Source: Telluria mixta (GTDB lineage Bacteria > Pseudomonadota > Gammaproteobacteria > Burkholderiales > Burkholderiaceae_D). From it: a stretch of DNA of 64,000 nucleotides. Positions 9,317-18,254 of the stretch are shown piece by piece. The notes under the pieces were generated by a model. That model saw only the letters and a list, made by a program, of their open reading frames with translations, was not told where the DNA came from and ran no database searches. Position 1 is the stretch's first letter. The number at the start of each line of letters is the position of its first letter. The stretch is taken from contig NZ_CP119520.1 in assembly GCF_029223865.1 (NCBI RefSeq), positions 4,898,001 to 4,962,000 on the forward strand, given 5' to 3'. The translations under genes were made by a program, and so were the position numbers.

Positions 9317-9331
9317 TGAGAACTATTATTA
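9317..9331. promoter_or_regulatory. second, imperfect Fur box
   Basis: TGAGAACTATTATTA matches the 7-1-7 Fur core TGATAAT-N-ATTATCA at about 11 of 14 positions. It lies 29 bp upstream of the PepSY gene and would give that side its own iron control. Confidence 0.6.
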
Positions 9332-9359
9332 TCTAGGCTCGGCCGCAACAATCCCTCCC

Positions 9360-10517
9360 ATGTCTCCCGCACACCTCCGCCGCTGGTCCTGGATCCATAC
9401 CTGGAGCAGCCTCATTAGCACCGTCTTCATGCTCCTGCTGTGCCTGACCGGCCTGCCGCTGATCTATCACCACGAGATCGGCCACCTGCTCGGCAACGAC
9501 ATCGAGGCGCCGCAATTGTCCGCCCCGCAGGCGCCGGCCAGCCTCGACCGCGTGATCGCCGCCGGCCAGGCGCGCTATCCGGACAAGGTCATGATGTACA
9601 TGTCGCAGGAACCGGACGAGCCTTCGCTGTGGTTCCTGACGATGGGCACGCATGCGACCGACCCGGATTTCAAGAGCATCGCCATCGACGCGCGCACCGC
9701 GCAGTTCGTGGGCGAGCCGCCGATCGAAGGCGGCGGCGTCATGCAATTCCTTTTTCATTTGCACGTCGACCTGTTTGCCGGTACAGGGGGCAAGCTGTTC
9801 CTCGGTTCCATGGGGTTGCTGCTGCTGGTGGCGATCGTTTCCGGCGTCGTGCTGTACGCGCCGTTCATGCGCAAGCTGGAATTCGGGACGGTGCGCCAGG
9901 GCCGCACGGCGCGCCTGAAATGGCTCGACCTGCATAACCTGCTGGGCATCGTCACGCTCGCGTGGGCGCTCGTCGTGGGCGCGACCGGTGTCGTCAACAC
10001 CCTGGCCGACGTGCTGCTGAAGGTCTGGCAGGCCACGGAGATCGCCGAGATGACGAAGCCTTACGCGGGCCAGGCCGCGCCCGTCACGCTGGCGTCGATG
10101 GAAGCGACGGTGCGCCATGCGGAAGCCGCGGCGCCCGGCATGCGCGTCGGCTTCATCGCGTTCCCCGGCACGCCGTTCGCGAGCCCGCATCACTACGGCG
10201 TGTACATGCACGGCGACGCGCCGCTCACGTCGCGCCTGTATCAGCCGGTGCTGGTCGACGCGCAGACGGCCGCCGTGACGGACCGCCGCGACCTGCCGTG
10301 GTACCTCAAGACGCTGTTGCTGTCGCAGCCGCTGCACTTCGGCGACTACGGCGGCGCCGGCATGAAACTCGTGTGGGCCCTGCTGGACGTGGCGACGATC
10401 GTCGTGCTGGGCAGCGGCTTGTATCTGTGGCTGCGGCGCAGGCGTACGGTGGCGCGGCCCGCACGCGCGCAGGCGGACGTCGCGCCGGCGCTGGTACGTG
10501 AAGGAGAGATCCGATGA
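9360..10517 (+). CDS. PepSY-associated transmembrane protein (iron-regulated, PiuB-like)
   Basis: 385 residues. PepSY_TM architecture: an N-terminal helix (WIHTWSSLISTVFMLLLCLTG), a periplasmic PepSY segment, a helix near 140-160 (LFLGSMGLLLLVAIVSGVVLY), a helix after WLDLHNLLGIVTLAWALVVG, a second PepSY segment and a C-terminal helix. Such proteins accompany siderophore receptors and are thought to help reduce or release iron at the inner membrane. The frame is open from 9273, but that start lies inside the Fur box; the ATG at 9360 gives the family-typical start. Divergent from the receptor and coupled to the next gene by an ATGA overlap. Confidence 0.88.
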   Translation: MSPAHLRRWSWIHTWSSLISTVFMLLLCLTGLPLIYHHEIGHLLGNDIEAPQLSAPQAPASLDRVIAAGQARYPDKVMMYMSQEPDEPSLWFLTMGTHATDPDFKSIAIDARTAQFVGEPPIEGGGVMQFLFHLHVDLFAGTGGKLFLGSMGLLLLVAIVSGVVLYAPFMRKLEFGTVRQGRTARLKWLDLHNLLGIVTLAWALVVGATGVVNTLADVLLKVWQATEIAEMTKPYAGQAAPVTLASMEATVRHAEAAAPGMRVGFIAFPGTPFASPHHYGVYMHGDAPLTSRLYQPVLVDAQTAAVTDRRDLPWYLKTLLLSQPLHFGDYGGAGMKLVWALLDVATIVVLGSGLYLWLRRRRTVARPARAQADVAPALVREGEIR

Positions 10518-10705
10518 CAGCTTCGTTCCGCCACCTGTGGGGCATGCCGCTGCTGCTGGGCGCCGTGACCGTGTTCGGCCTCGTCGCGGGCCTGCTGGAA
10601 GATGGCGTGTGGGACGTGATCGCCGCGGCCGCGCTGGCGCTGCCCGTGCTGGTTGGAGCCTGGTACGCGTTCAGGCCGGCGCGACCTGTCGATCCGGCGA
10701 GGTGA
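10514..10705 (+). CDS. small inner-membrane protein in the iron operon
   Basis: 63 residues with two hydrophobic helices (MPLLLGAVTVFGLVAGLL and IAAAALALPVLVGAWYAF) around a short acidic loop, and an Arg-rich end. It overlaps the PepSY stop by four bases and has AAGGAGAG upstream, so it is translated with it. Small two-helix proteins in this position often accompany PepSY genes; the function is unknown. About 175 bases of unannotated sequence follow before lepB. Confidence 0.7.
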   Translation: MTASFRHLWGMPLLLGAVTVFGLVAGLLEDGVWDVIAAAALALPVLVGAWYAFRPARPVDPAR

Positions 10706-10880
10706 CGGCCGCGCCGGCGCGTGCGACGATGGCCATCCCGATTCGACGACCAACGCCACGACCGACGACGTCGGCAACTGGCTCACACGCGTACGCATAC
10801 GTGCCTTAATTCTCGGTTAAGTCAGCGCGCGTATAACATCGGCAGAGCGACAAGAACATGACTACAAGCGGGAGACCTGA

Positions 10881-11567
10881 ATGAAGAACTGGGCGCGCAA
10901 CAACAAAGGCTTTCTGGCGTTTCTCGTCCTGTTCGGCGTGTTCCGCACGGCGGTCGCGGACTGGAACCCGATCCCCTCCGCGTCGATGCACCCGAACCTG
11001 CTGGAAGGCGACGTCGTGCTCGTGAACCGCCTCGCGTTCGACCTCAAGGTGCCGCTGACGAACGTCGTGCTCGCGCACCTGGGCGAGCCGCAGCGCGGCG
11101 ACATCGTCACGTTCCGCTCCCCGCGCGACAATACCCTGCTGATCAAGCGCGTCGTCGCGCTGCCGGGCGACGTCGTCGAGATGCGCAACGAACGCCTGTA
11201 CATCAACGGGCAGGGCGCCGATTACCGCGTCGTGGAACATTCGCTCGACTCCATCGGCGGCACGGCGACGCGCGCGCTGCAACTGGCCGAGACGTGGGAC
11301 GACAAGGCCGCGCGCGGGCCGCGCCATATCCAGATCATGCCTGACGTGATGGCGCCGCGCACCTTCGGCCCCGTCACGGTGCCGCAGGGCGAATACCTGA
11401 TGCTGGGTGATAACCGCGACAACAGCGCCGATTCGCGCGTGATCGGCCTCGTGCCGCGCAAGCTGCTCGTGGGCCGCGCGGAACGCGTGCTCGTCTCCGC
11501 CGACTACCAGGGCAACTGGATGCCGCGCACGGAGCGCTTCGGCATGTCGCTGTATCGCCCGGACTAA
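10881..11567 (+). CDS. lepB: signal peptidase I
   Basis: Removes Sec and Tat signal peptides on the outer face of the inner membrane. The 228 residues start with a single N-terminal membrane segment (FLAFLVLFGVF). The S26 boxes follow: PSASMHPNL with nucleophile Ser35, RGDIVTF, LLIKRVVALPGD with general base Lys89, and LGDNRDNSADSR near residue 180. Shorter than E. coli LepB (324 residues), with one anchor rather than two, as in many compact homologues. It is not next to lepA or rnc, so it may be a second signal peptidase rather than the housekeeping copy. GGGAGA lies about 10 bases before the ATG. Confidence 0.88.
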   Translation: MKNWARNNKGFLAFLVLFGVFRTAVADWNPIPSASMHPNLLEGDVVLVNRLAFDLKVPLTNVVLAHLGEPQRGDIVTFRSPRDNTLLIKRVVALPGDVVEMRNERLYINGQGADYRVVEHSLDSIGGTATRALQLAETWDDKAARGPRHIQIMPDVMAPRTFGPVTVPQGEYLMLGDNRDNSADSRVIGLVPRKLLVGRAERVLVSADYQGNWMPRTERFGMSLYRPD

Positions 11568-11625
11568 TTTTCCGATCGCGTGCGCGCAGGCGGCACTGGC
11601 TGCGCCTGCGTGCCCTCGGTGTCCC

Positions 11626-11655
11626 GGCGCGCCGCCTCGTGAACGGCGGCGCGCC
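11626..11655. terminator. GC-rich hairpin after lepB (possible terminator without a U tract)
   Basis: GGCGCGCCGCC (11626-11636) and GGCGGCGCGCC (11645-11655) form a perfect 11-bp stem with an 8-base loop between lepB and the exporter gene. No T run follows, so it may be a Rho-linked or pausing hairpin. Confidence 0.45.
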
Positions 11656-11740
11656 TGCACGGTCCAGGTAAATCCCGCTACAATTTCGTCCTTCGGACGC
11701 TCGCATCGTGCAGTGCCGATGTTTTGATCAAGGCATGCAT

Positions 11741-12940
11741 ATGCAAAGACTCCTCACCGTCATCCTCGCCTGTCTCGGCATGGTCGGCGCCCTCGCCATC
11801 GACACCTACCTGCCGTCGATTCCCGCCATCGGCCGGGCCTTCGAGGTCGGTCCCGTCGCCGTGCAGCAGACGCTGTCGGTATTCCTCTTCATGTTCGCGT
11901 TCATGATGCTGTTCTACGGGACGCTGTCCGATTCGTTCGGCCGCCGCCCCGTGATCATGGTCGCACTGACGATCTACACGCTGGCCTCCGCCGGCGCGGC
12001 ACTCGCGCCCACGTTCGGGTGGCTGCTGCTGTTCCGCGCGCTGCAGGGCATGTCGGCCGGCGCCGGTTCCGTGATCGGCCAGGCCATCGTGCAGGACCGC
12101 TTCACGGGCGCCGACGCCCAGCGCATCATGTCGCACATCATGATGGTGTTCGGCCTCGCACCCGCCATCGCGCCGGTGCTGGGCGGCTGGCTGCACGTGA
12201 CGTTCGGCTGGCGCGCGACGTTCGTGTTCCTCGCGCTGTTCGGTACCGTGATGCTGCTCGCGACCTGGAAGCTGCTGCCGGAAAGCCTCCCGCGCGACAA
12301 ACGCCACGCGTTCCACGGCGTGGCCATCGCGCGCAACTACCTGAAGGTGCTGGGGCATCCGCAATTCGTGCTGCTGTCGCTGTCGGTGGGGCTCGCGTTC
12401 GGCGGGCTGTCGCTGTATATCGGCTCGGCCGCGAACTTCGTGATGGAGATCCTGCATCTGCCCGAAACGGCATTCGCGTGGATGTTCATCCCGCTGATCA
12501 GCGGCATGGTGATCGGCTCCGCGTGGGGCGGCAAGCGCGCCGCGCGCATCCCGGCGCCACGCATGCGTGCCATCGGCTTTTCCACGATGCTGCTCGCGTG
12601 CGTGCTGAACGTCGGCTACACGGCGGCCGCCGGGAATGCGGTGACGATCCCGTGGGCCGTGCTGCCGCTGATGGTCTACACGTTCGGCCTTGCCGTCGCG
12701 ATGCCCGCGATCCAGGTGAGCGCGCTCGGCCTGTTCCCCGACAACCGCGGCCTCGCGTCGTCGATGCTCGCGTTCATCCAGATGATGTCGTTCGCACTGG
12801 TCTCCGGCCTCGTCGCGCCGCTGCTGTTCGACAGCGCCTTCAAGCTCGCGTGCGGCGTGGCGGTGGGCCTCGTGGCCAGCTTCTGTGCGTGCCAGCTGGG
12901 CAATGCGATGGCCAGGGGGCAGAGCCCGGTTCTTCCTTAG
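11741..12940 (+). CDS. MFS drug-efflux protein, Bcr/CflA family
   Basis: 399 residues, 12 transmembrane segments. The start has the DHA1 signature (GALAIDTYLPSIPAIGRAF) and the loop 2-3 motif is GTLSDSFGRRPVIM. Motif C-like GLAPAIAPVLGGWL lies in helix 5. Members export bicyclomycin, chloramphenicol or small metabolites by proton antiport. Upstream in-frame starts exist (GTG 11708, ATG 11735), but the ATG at 11741 is spaced 7 bases after CAAGG and directly precedes the conserved N-terminus. The last codons overlap a hairpin (12920-12947). Confidence 0.88.
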   Translation: MQRLLTVILACLGMVGALAIDTYLPSIPAIGRAFEVGPVAVQQTLSVFLFMFAFMMLFYGTLSDSFGRRPVIMVALTIYTLASAGAALAPTFGWLLLFRALQGMSAGAGSVIGQAIVQDRFTGADAQRIMSHIMMVFGLAPAIAPVLGGWLHVTFGWRATFVFLALFGTVMLLATWKLLPESLPRDKRHAFHGVAIARNYLKVLGHPQFVLLSLSVGLAFGGLSLYIGSAANFVMEILHLPETAFAWMFIPLISGMVIGSAWGGKRAARIPAPRMRAIGFSTMLLACVLNVGYTAAAGNAVTIPWAVLPLMVYTFGLAVAMPAIQVSALGLFPDNRGLASSMLAFIQMMSFALVSGLVAPLLFDSAFKLACGVAVGLVASFCACQLGNAMARGQSPVLP

Positions 12941-12947
12941 GGCTCTG
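12920..12947. repeat. hairpin overlapping the exporter stop codon (CAGAGCCC / GGGCTCTG)
   Basis: An 8-bp inverted repeat with a 12-base loop spans the stop codon; the adjoining TGACCCCGG extends a motif (GGGGTCAGAGCCC) that I associate with dispersed intergenic repeats in this bacterial group. It could also act as a terminator. The repeat status is from memory and unverified. Confidence 0.4.
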
Positions 12948-13084
12948 ACCCCGGTTCGAGCCTGGAACGGATCAGCGCCGGCGCGGTCCAACGGTCATCG
13001 CGTGCCGGCCAGCCGGCGTCATCGACCTGCGCTTCGTCGGCGATGCCGGAGACAGCGCCAAACTAGGGAAGGCTTTCCTCCCCA

Positions 13085-13324
13085 TCATGGGAGGTTCAAG
13101 TCCAGACCGAGCGTTCTGGCAAGGACGAAGGTGACGAGCGCCAGGCCCACGAGCGTTACCACGAAGACGGCGGCCACCTTGCCACTTGCGCGCAGCACCG
13201 CGCGCCTCTCGTTTTCCTTTCCCTTCTTCCCTTGATCGTAATGCCACTTGATGGCGAAGAACATGCCCGTGCATAACACGAGCGCCTTGAACGCAACAAA
13301 GACTACAGGGATCCATTCCATCAT
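13085..13324 (-). CDS. small two-helix membrane protein, function unknown
   Basis: 79 residues: MMEWIPVVFVAFKALVLCTGMFFAIKW forms a first hydrophobic helix, a basic loop follows (QGKKGKENERR), and a second helix is AAVFVVTLVGLALVTFVL. No family was recognised. The ATG at 13324 lies behind a GGA box; a TTG five codons upstream is also possible. Divergent from the MocR-type regulator at 13412. Confidence 0.6.
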   Translation of the reverse strand: MMEWIPVVFVAFKALVLCTGMFFAIKWHYDQGKKGKENERRAVLRASGKVAAVFVVTLVGLALVTFVLARTLGLDLNLP

Positions 13325-13365
13325 TTTGTGTATTTCCAAGCTATTACTTATGGTGTTGCGGCAGG

Positions 13366-13387
13366 TTCTAAGGCATTCTACTTAGAA
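13366..13387. promoter_or_regulatory. inverted repeat upstream of the MocR-type regulator
   Basis: TTCTAAG (13366-13372) and CTTAGAA (13381-13387) are perfect 7-bp arms around an 8-bp spacer, 24 bp before the regulator start. Likely an autoregulatory operator for a GntR-type protein. Confidence 0.4.
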
Positions 13388-13411
13388 GCAATTTCCATAC
13401 ATTGAGACAAA

Positions 13412-14812
13412 ATGTCCCAGTTGAATGCCATACAAGATGACGATTCGCTCATCTGGTTGCCGCGATTGGCCGTGCACGGCGGGCCACGTTTCCTGCAGAT
13501 CGCGGATGCGTTGCAGGCGGCGGTCGTGGACGGATCGCTGAAGCCGGGCGACCGCCTGCCTCCGCAGCGCCGGTTGGCAGCACAGCTGGACGTCGACCTG
13601 ACGACGGTCACGCGCGCATACGACGAAGCCAGGCGCCGCAACCTGCTGGAAGGCCGCGGCGCCCGAGGCACATATGTCGCGGCGCCGAAAGTCGAATTGA
13701 CGGCTATCCTCGACCTGAGCATGAACACCCCGCCACCTCCGGATGGCGTGGACTTCGACGACATGTTGAAACAAGGTTTGTCCCAGGTACTGATGAGGGC
13801 AGACAATGCATCGCTGATGACGTACCACCTGGGCGGGGGAAGCGACTCCGACCGCAAGGCTGGCGCCCAATGGCTCGAACCGATGTTCGGACATCCGGAT
13901 GCCCGACAGGTTGTCGTCTGTCCGGGTGCGCAGGCGGCGATCGCCGCGTCGATCCTGGCGCTGACGGCGCCTGGCGATACCATCCTGGCAGAGCCGACGG
14001 GTTATCCCGGCTTGCTGACCGCAGCGACCCAGTTCGGCCGGCAGATCGTTGCGGTGGAAGCGGACATGCACGGGATGGTGCCGGCAATGTTCGAGGAAGC
14101 GTGCCGCCGGCACAAGCCTGCGCTGGTCTACCTCAATCCGACATTGCAGAACCCGACCGCGATCACCATTCCGGAACGCCGGCGCAAGGAGCTCGCCGGC
14201 ATCGCACAGCGCTGCAATGTCCGCATCGTCGAGGACGACCCCTACTGGCGCCTTGCCGATGCGCCGCCGCCGCCCATTGCCACTTTTGCCCCGGAACAGG
14301 TGGTCTATATTTCGACCCTGTCGAAATGCCTGACGCCCGGCTTGCGTGTCGCCTTCGTGCTGATACGCGACCCGGACGAACGCGAACGTTTCCTGGCCGC
14401 GCTGAGATCATTTGCGCTGATGGTCGCGCCGCTGACGGCCGCCCTGGCCACGCAGTGGATCCTCGACGGTTCGGCTGACGCATTGATGGAAGGCGTACGC
14501 AAAGAGGCGCGCCTGCGCCACCGGATGGCCCGGGATATCCTGGCGGGGCGGTACAGCGGCGCCGGAGACGGCCTGCATGTATGGCTCGAGTTGCCGGCGT
14601 ACTGGAACCCGTCGCAGCTTGCGCGTGCAGCCGACAGCGAGGGCATCGCAGTCACGCCGGCGGAGGCATTTGCAACCGGCAGCGGATCCGTGAACGCAAT
14701 CCGGATCTCGTTGGGAAGCGTCAAGGACCGCGGGCGCCTGCAGGCGGGTCTGCAACGGCTGTCTCAGCTGCTTGCACGTCGGCCGGAGTCGTTCAGCGCT
14801 GCCGTGGTTTGA
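13412..14812 (+). CDS. MocR/PdxR-like regulator: GntR DNA-binding domain fused to an aminotransferase domain
   Basis: 466 residues. An N-terminal GntR winged helix (residues about 18-88: FLQIADALQAAVVDGSLKPG, LDVDLTTVTRAYDEA) is followed by a fold-type I PLP aminotransferase domain. That domain has the VCPGAQAAIAASILALTAPGD segment, YLNPTLQNPTA with the pyrimidine-contacting Asn, the VEDDPYWRL block and the lysine loop ISTLSKCLTPGLRVAF. MocR proteins sense PLP or amino compounds and control PLP, GABA or amine genes. No target gene is obvious; the small membrane protein gene at 13085 is divergent and could be one. An inverted repeat sits in the shared promoter region. Confidence 0.87.
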   Translation: MSQLNAIQDDDSLIWLPRLAVHGGPRFLQIADALQAAVVDGSLKPGDRLPPQRRLAAQLDVDLTTVTRAYDEARRRNLLEGRGARGTYVAAPKVELTAILDLSMNTPPPPDGVDFDDMLKQGLSQVLMRADNASLMTYHLGGGSDSDRKAGAQWLEPMFGHPDARQVVVCPGAQAAIAASILALTAPGDTILAEPTGYPGLLTAATQFGRQIVAVEADMHGMVPAMFEEACRRHKPALVYLNPTLQNPTAITIPERRRKELAGIAQRCNVRIVEDDPYWRLADAPPPPIATFAPEQVVYISTLSKCLTPGLRVAFVLIRDPDERERFLAALRSFALMVAPLTAALATQWILDGSADALMEGVRKEARLRHRMARDILAGRYSGAGDGLHVWLELPAYWNPSQLARAADSEGIAVTPAEAFATGSGSVNAIRISLGSVKDRGRLQAGLQRLSQLLARRPESFSAAVV

Positions 14813-14859
14813 CCGTCGCGGGCAATACGAAACGGTGAGCCGCTGACAATAAGCCAGTG

Positions 14860-15309
14860 CTACCGGCGATGCTGCTTCATCGCCTTGTCGACCTCACGCT
14901 TGGCGTCGCGGTCCCTCTCGGTATCGCGCTTGTCGTGCTGTTTCTTGCCCTTGGCGAGGCCGACTTCGCATTTCACGCGGCCGCCCTTGAAGTGCAGGTT
15001 GAGGGGAACGAGGGTGTAGCCGGAACGCTCGACCTTGCCGACCAGCTTGTCGATCTCGGCCTTGTGCAGCAGCAGCTTGCGGGTGCGCAGGGCTTCCGGA
15101 TGGCTCCAGGCGGAGGCGGTCGTGAGGGCGCTGATGTGGGCGCCGAACAGGTACAGTTCGCCGTTGCGCACGACGACGTACGCTTCCTTGATCTGCACGC
15201 GGCCGTCGCGGATCGCCTTCACTTCCCAACCTTCCAGCACGAGGCCCGCCTCGTAGCGGTCCTCGATGAAGTAGTCGAAAAAGGCTTTTTTATTGTCAAT
15301 AATACTCAT
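14860..15309 (-). CDS. smpB: SsrA-binding protein SmpB
   Basis: Binds tmRNA and delivers it to stalled ribosomes for trans-translation. 149 residues, the usual size. Starts [27 protein letters not shown] in sense but with the conserved [27 protein letters not shown] and [18 protein letters not shown] blocks, followed by a basic tail (KAMKQHRR). The start at 15309 (MSIIDN) is chosen over longer in-frame extensions because family members begin there. Divergent from ratA, the common betaproteobacterial layout. No tmRNA gene is visible in this window. Confidence 0.96.
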   Translation of the reverse strand: MSIIDNKKAFFDYFIEDRYEAGLVLEGWEVKAIRDGRVQIKEAYVVVRNGELYLFGAHISALTTASAWSHPEALRTRKLLLHKAEIDKLVGKVERSGYTLVPLNLHFKGGRVKCEVGLAKGKKQHDKRDTERDRDAKREVDKAMKQHRR

Positions 15310-15376
15310 GAAATCGCTAAATTCCGCGCGTCGGTTAAAATGCAAACTAACCAACATCATAACAAACGGTTGACCA

Positions 15377-15808
15377 ATGGCAGTAGTGCACAAATCAGTT
15401 TTCCTCGGGTACAGCTCGGAACAGATGTTCGATCTGGTCGCGAAAGTCGAGGACTATCCGAAATTCCTTCCTTGGTGCAGCGGCGTGAAAGTGCTCGAAC
15501 GCAGCGACGACAAGCTGGTAGCCTGCCTGCAAATCAACTTCCACGGCGTCAAGCAGAGCTTCACCACGTCCAACCACAACCAGCGTCCGACCCAGATGAA
15601 GATGCATCTCGTCGACGGTCCCTTCAAGATGCTGGAGGCGACGTGGAGCTTCAAGTCCCTGCGCGCCGACGCCTGCAAGATCGACTTCGACATGCAGTAC
15701 GAGTTCTCGAGCATTATCCTCGAGCAGCTCGTCGGACCCGTGTTCGGCATGATCGCCAACACGATGGTCGATTCGTTCTGCAAGCGCGCCGAGGTGGTCT
15801 ATGGCTGA
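15377..15808 (+). CDS. ratA: RatA/COQ10-type START-domain protein
   Basis: 143 residues. Polyketide cyclase/START-like ligand-binding fold, with family blocks [16 protein letters not shown] near residue 25 and [21 protein letters not shown] at the C-terminus. E. coli RatA was described as a toxin that blocks 70S assembly, while COQ10 homologues bind ubiquinone; sequence alone does not choose between them. It overlaps rnfH by eight bases and is divergent from smpB, as in many proteobacteria. Confidence 0.92.
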   Translation: MAVVHKSVFLGYSSEQMFDLVAKVEDYPKFLPWCSGVKVLERSDDKLVACLQINFHGVKQSFTTSNHNQRPTQMKMHLVDGPFKMLEATWSFKSLRADACKIDFDMQYEFSSIILEQLVGPVFGMIANTMVDSFCKRAEVVYG

Positions 15809-16100
15809 GCAGGCGGAATTACAAGTCTACGTGACGTACGCGCTGCCGCAGAACGAGTTCATCCGCCCGCTGCGCGTCGCGCCCGGCACGACGGTCGGGC
15901 AGGCCATCGAGCAGAGCGGCGTACTGGCCAGCTTCCCGGACATTAACCTGGTGACGCAGCCTGTCGGCATCTACGGCAAGAAAAAGACGCTCGAGACCGC
16001 GCTGCGCGACCGCGACCGCGTGGAAATCTATCGCCCGCTCGTGGCCGATCCGAAGGATTCGCGGCGCAAGCGCGCGGCCAAGAAGCAGGCCTCGGCTTGA
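15801..16100 (+). CDS. rnfH: RnfH/RatB-family ubiquitin-like-fold protein
   Basis: 99 residues. UPF0125/RnfH family, with LQVYVTYALPQNEFIRPLRV at the N-terminus, GTTVGQAIEQSGV, and VGIYGKKKTLETALRDRDRVEIYRPL near the end. This beta-grasp small protein is named as antitoxin to RatA, but its role is poorly known. Starts inside the end of ratA (eight-base overlap), so it is translationally coupled. Basic C-terminal tail (KRAAKKQASA). Confidence 0.92.
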   Translation: MAEQAELQVYVTYALPQNEFIRPLRVAPGTTVGQAIEQSGVLASFPDINLVTQPVGIYGKKKTLETALRDRDRVEIYRPLVADPKDSRRKRAAKKQASA

Positions 16101-16134
16101 AGGCCGTGGGCACCTGTGCCCACGCGTAACCTCT

Positions 16135-16604
16135 TCAGCGGCACCCGGCCAGCACGCGCCGGACCTGTGCCAGCCGGCGCGCCTTCTCGTCGTCCGTGAC
16201 GAAGACGCGCTCCCCTTGTCATCCATATCCGCGATGCGCACGCCCGACGTGAGCACCGCCTCGCTGCGACGTGCCGCGGCGCATTGCGCGGCGTTATCCG
16301 CCTTGCGCTGCGCTTCCTCGGCCGCCTTGCGCTCGTCCGCATCGCGCTCGGCTGCGCGCTTGCGGAAGTCGGCGTCGCGGTCGGCCAGGGTGGGGGCCGC
16401 GGGCTTCGCAGGCTCGGCCGTTGCAGCTGGCTCTGCGGCCGCCGCCGACCGCGGCGTCTTCACAATGCGCGCGTGTGGCGTGCCGGGCGGCGGCGGGTGG
16501 TCGGAAAATACGCGGGTGCCGTGGTCGTCGATCCACGAGTATTGGGCAAGGGCGGGCGCGGATACGGCGCAGGCTGCAAGCAGCAGGAGAGAATAACGGT
16601 TCAT
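16135..16604 (-). pseudogene. DUF4124-domain periplasmic protein, interrupted by an apparent one-base deletion
   Basis: The product starts with a Sec signal peptide (MNRYSLLLLAACAVSAPALA), then a DUF4124 segment (QYSWIDDHGTRVFSDHPPPPGTPHARI) and a charged Ala/Glu/Arg coiled region. At 16212-16215 the frame breaks inside a C run. Adding one base restores the family-like ending GERVFVTDDEKARRLAQVRR and a stop at 16135-16137. As written, the original frame runs on antisense through rnfH to 15819. Either a sequencing or assembly error or a true frameshift; the clean restored ending favours error or very recent mutation. Confidence 0.7.
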
Positions 16605-16678
16605 GGTCCGATTTCGCCATGCCGGGCAGCCACTGTCAATCGCCGGATGCGGGTGATTTCAGTCGTTTTTTGCCAGGC

Positions 16679-16709
16679 TTGCGACGTTTTCCTGGAGTTT
16701 CTGTATAAT
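16679..16709 (+). promoter_or_regulatory. promoter of guaB
   Basis: TATAAT at 16704-16709 is a perfect -10 element 29 bp before the guaB start. TTGCGA (16679-16684) is a weak -35 candidate at a 19-bp spacing. Confidence 0.5.
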
Positions 16710-16734
16710 TCGCTTTTGCGCCTATAGGAAATAA

Positions 16735-18198
<1,464 letters not shown>

Positions 18199-18208
18199 GA
18201 TCCCCTTC

Positions 18209-18233
18209 AACGCGGCCTGCGGGCCGCGTTTTT
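18209..18233 (+). terminator. Rho-independent terminator between guaB and guaA
   Basis: AACGCGGCC (18209-18217) pairs with GGCCGCGTT (18222-18230) around a 4-base loop, followed by a T run. Read-through must feed guaA unless guaA has its own promoter, as the gap is only 56 bases. Confidence 0.8.
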
Positions 18234-18254
18234 GCATTGACTATCAAAATAAAC

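Noticed and set aside
9273-9359. Upstream start for the PepSY protein
   Set aside because: The start would lie inside the perfect Fur box and adds a non-conserved leader.
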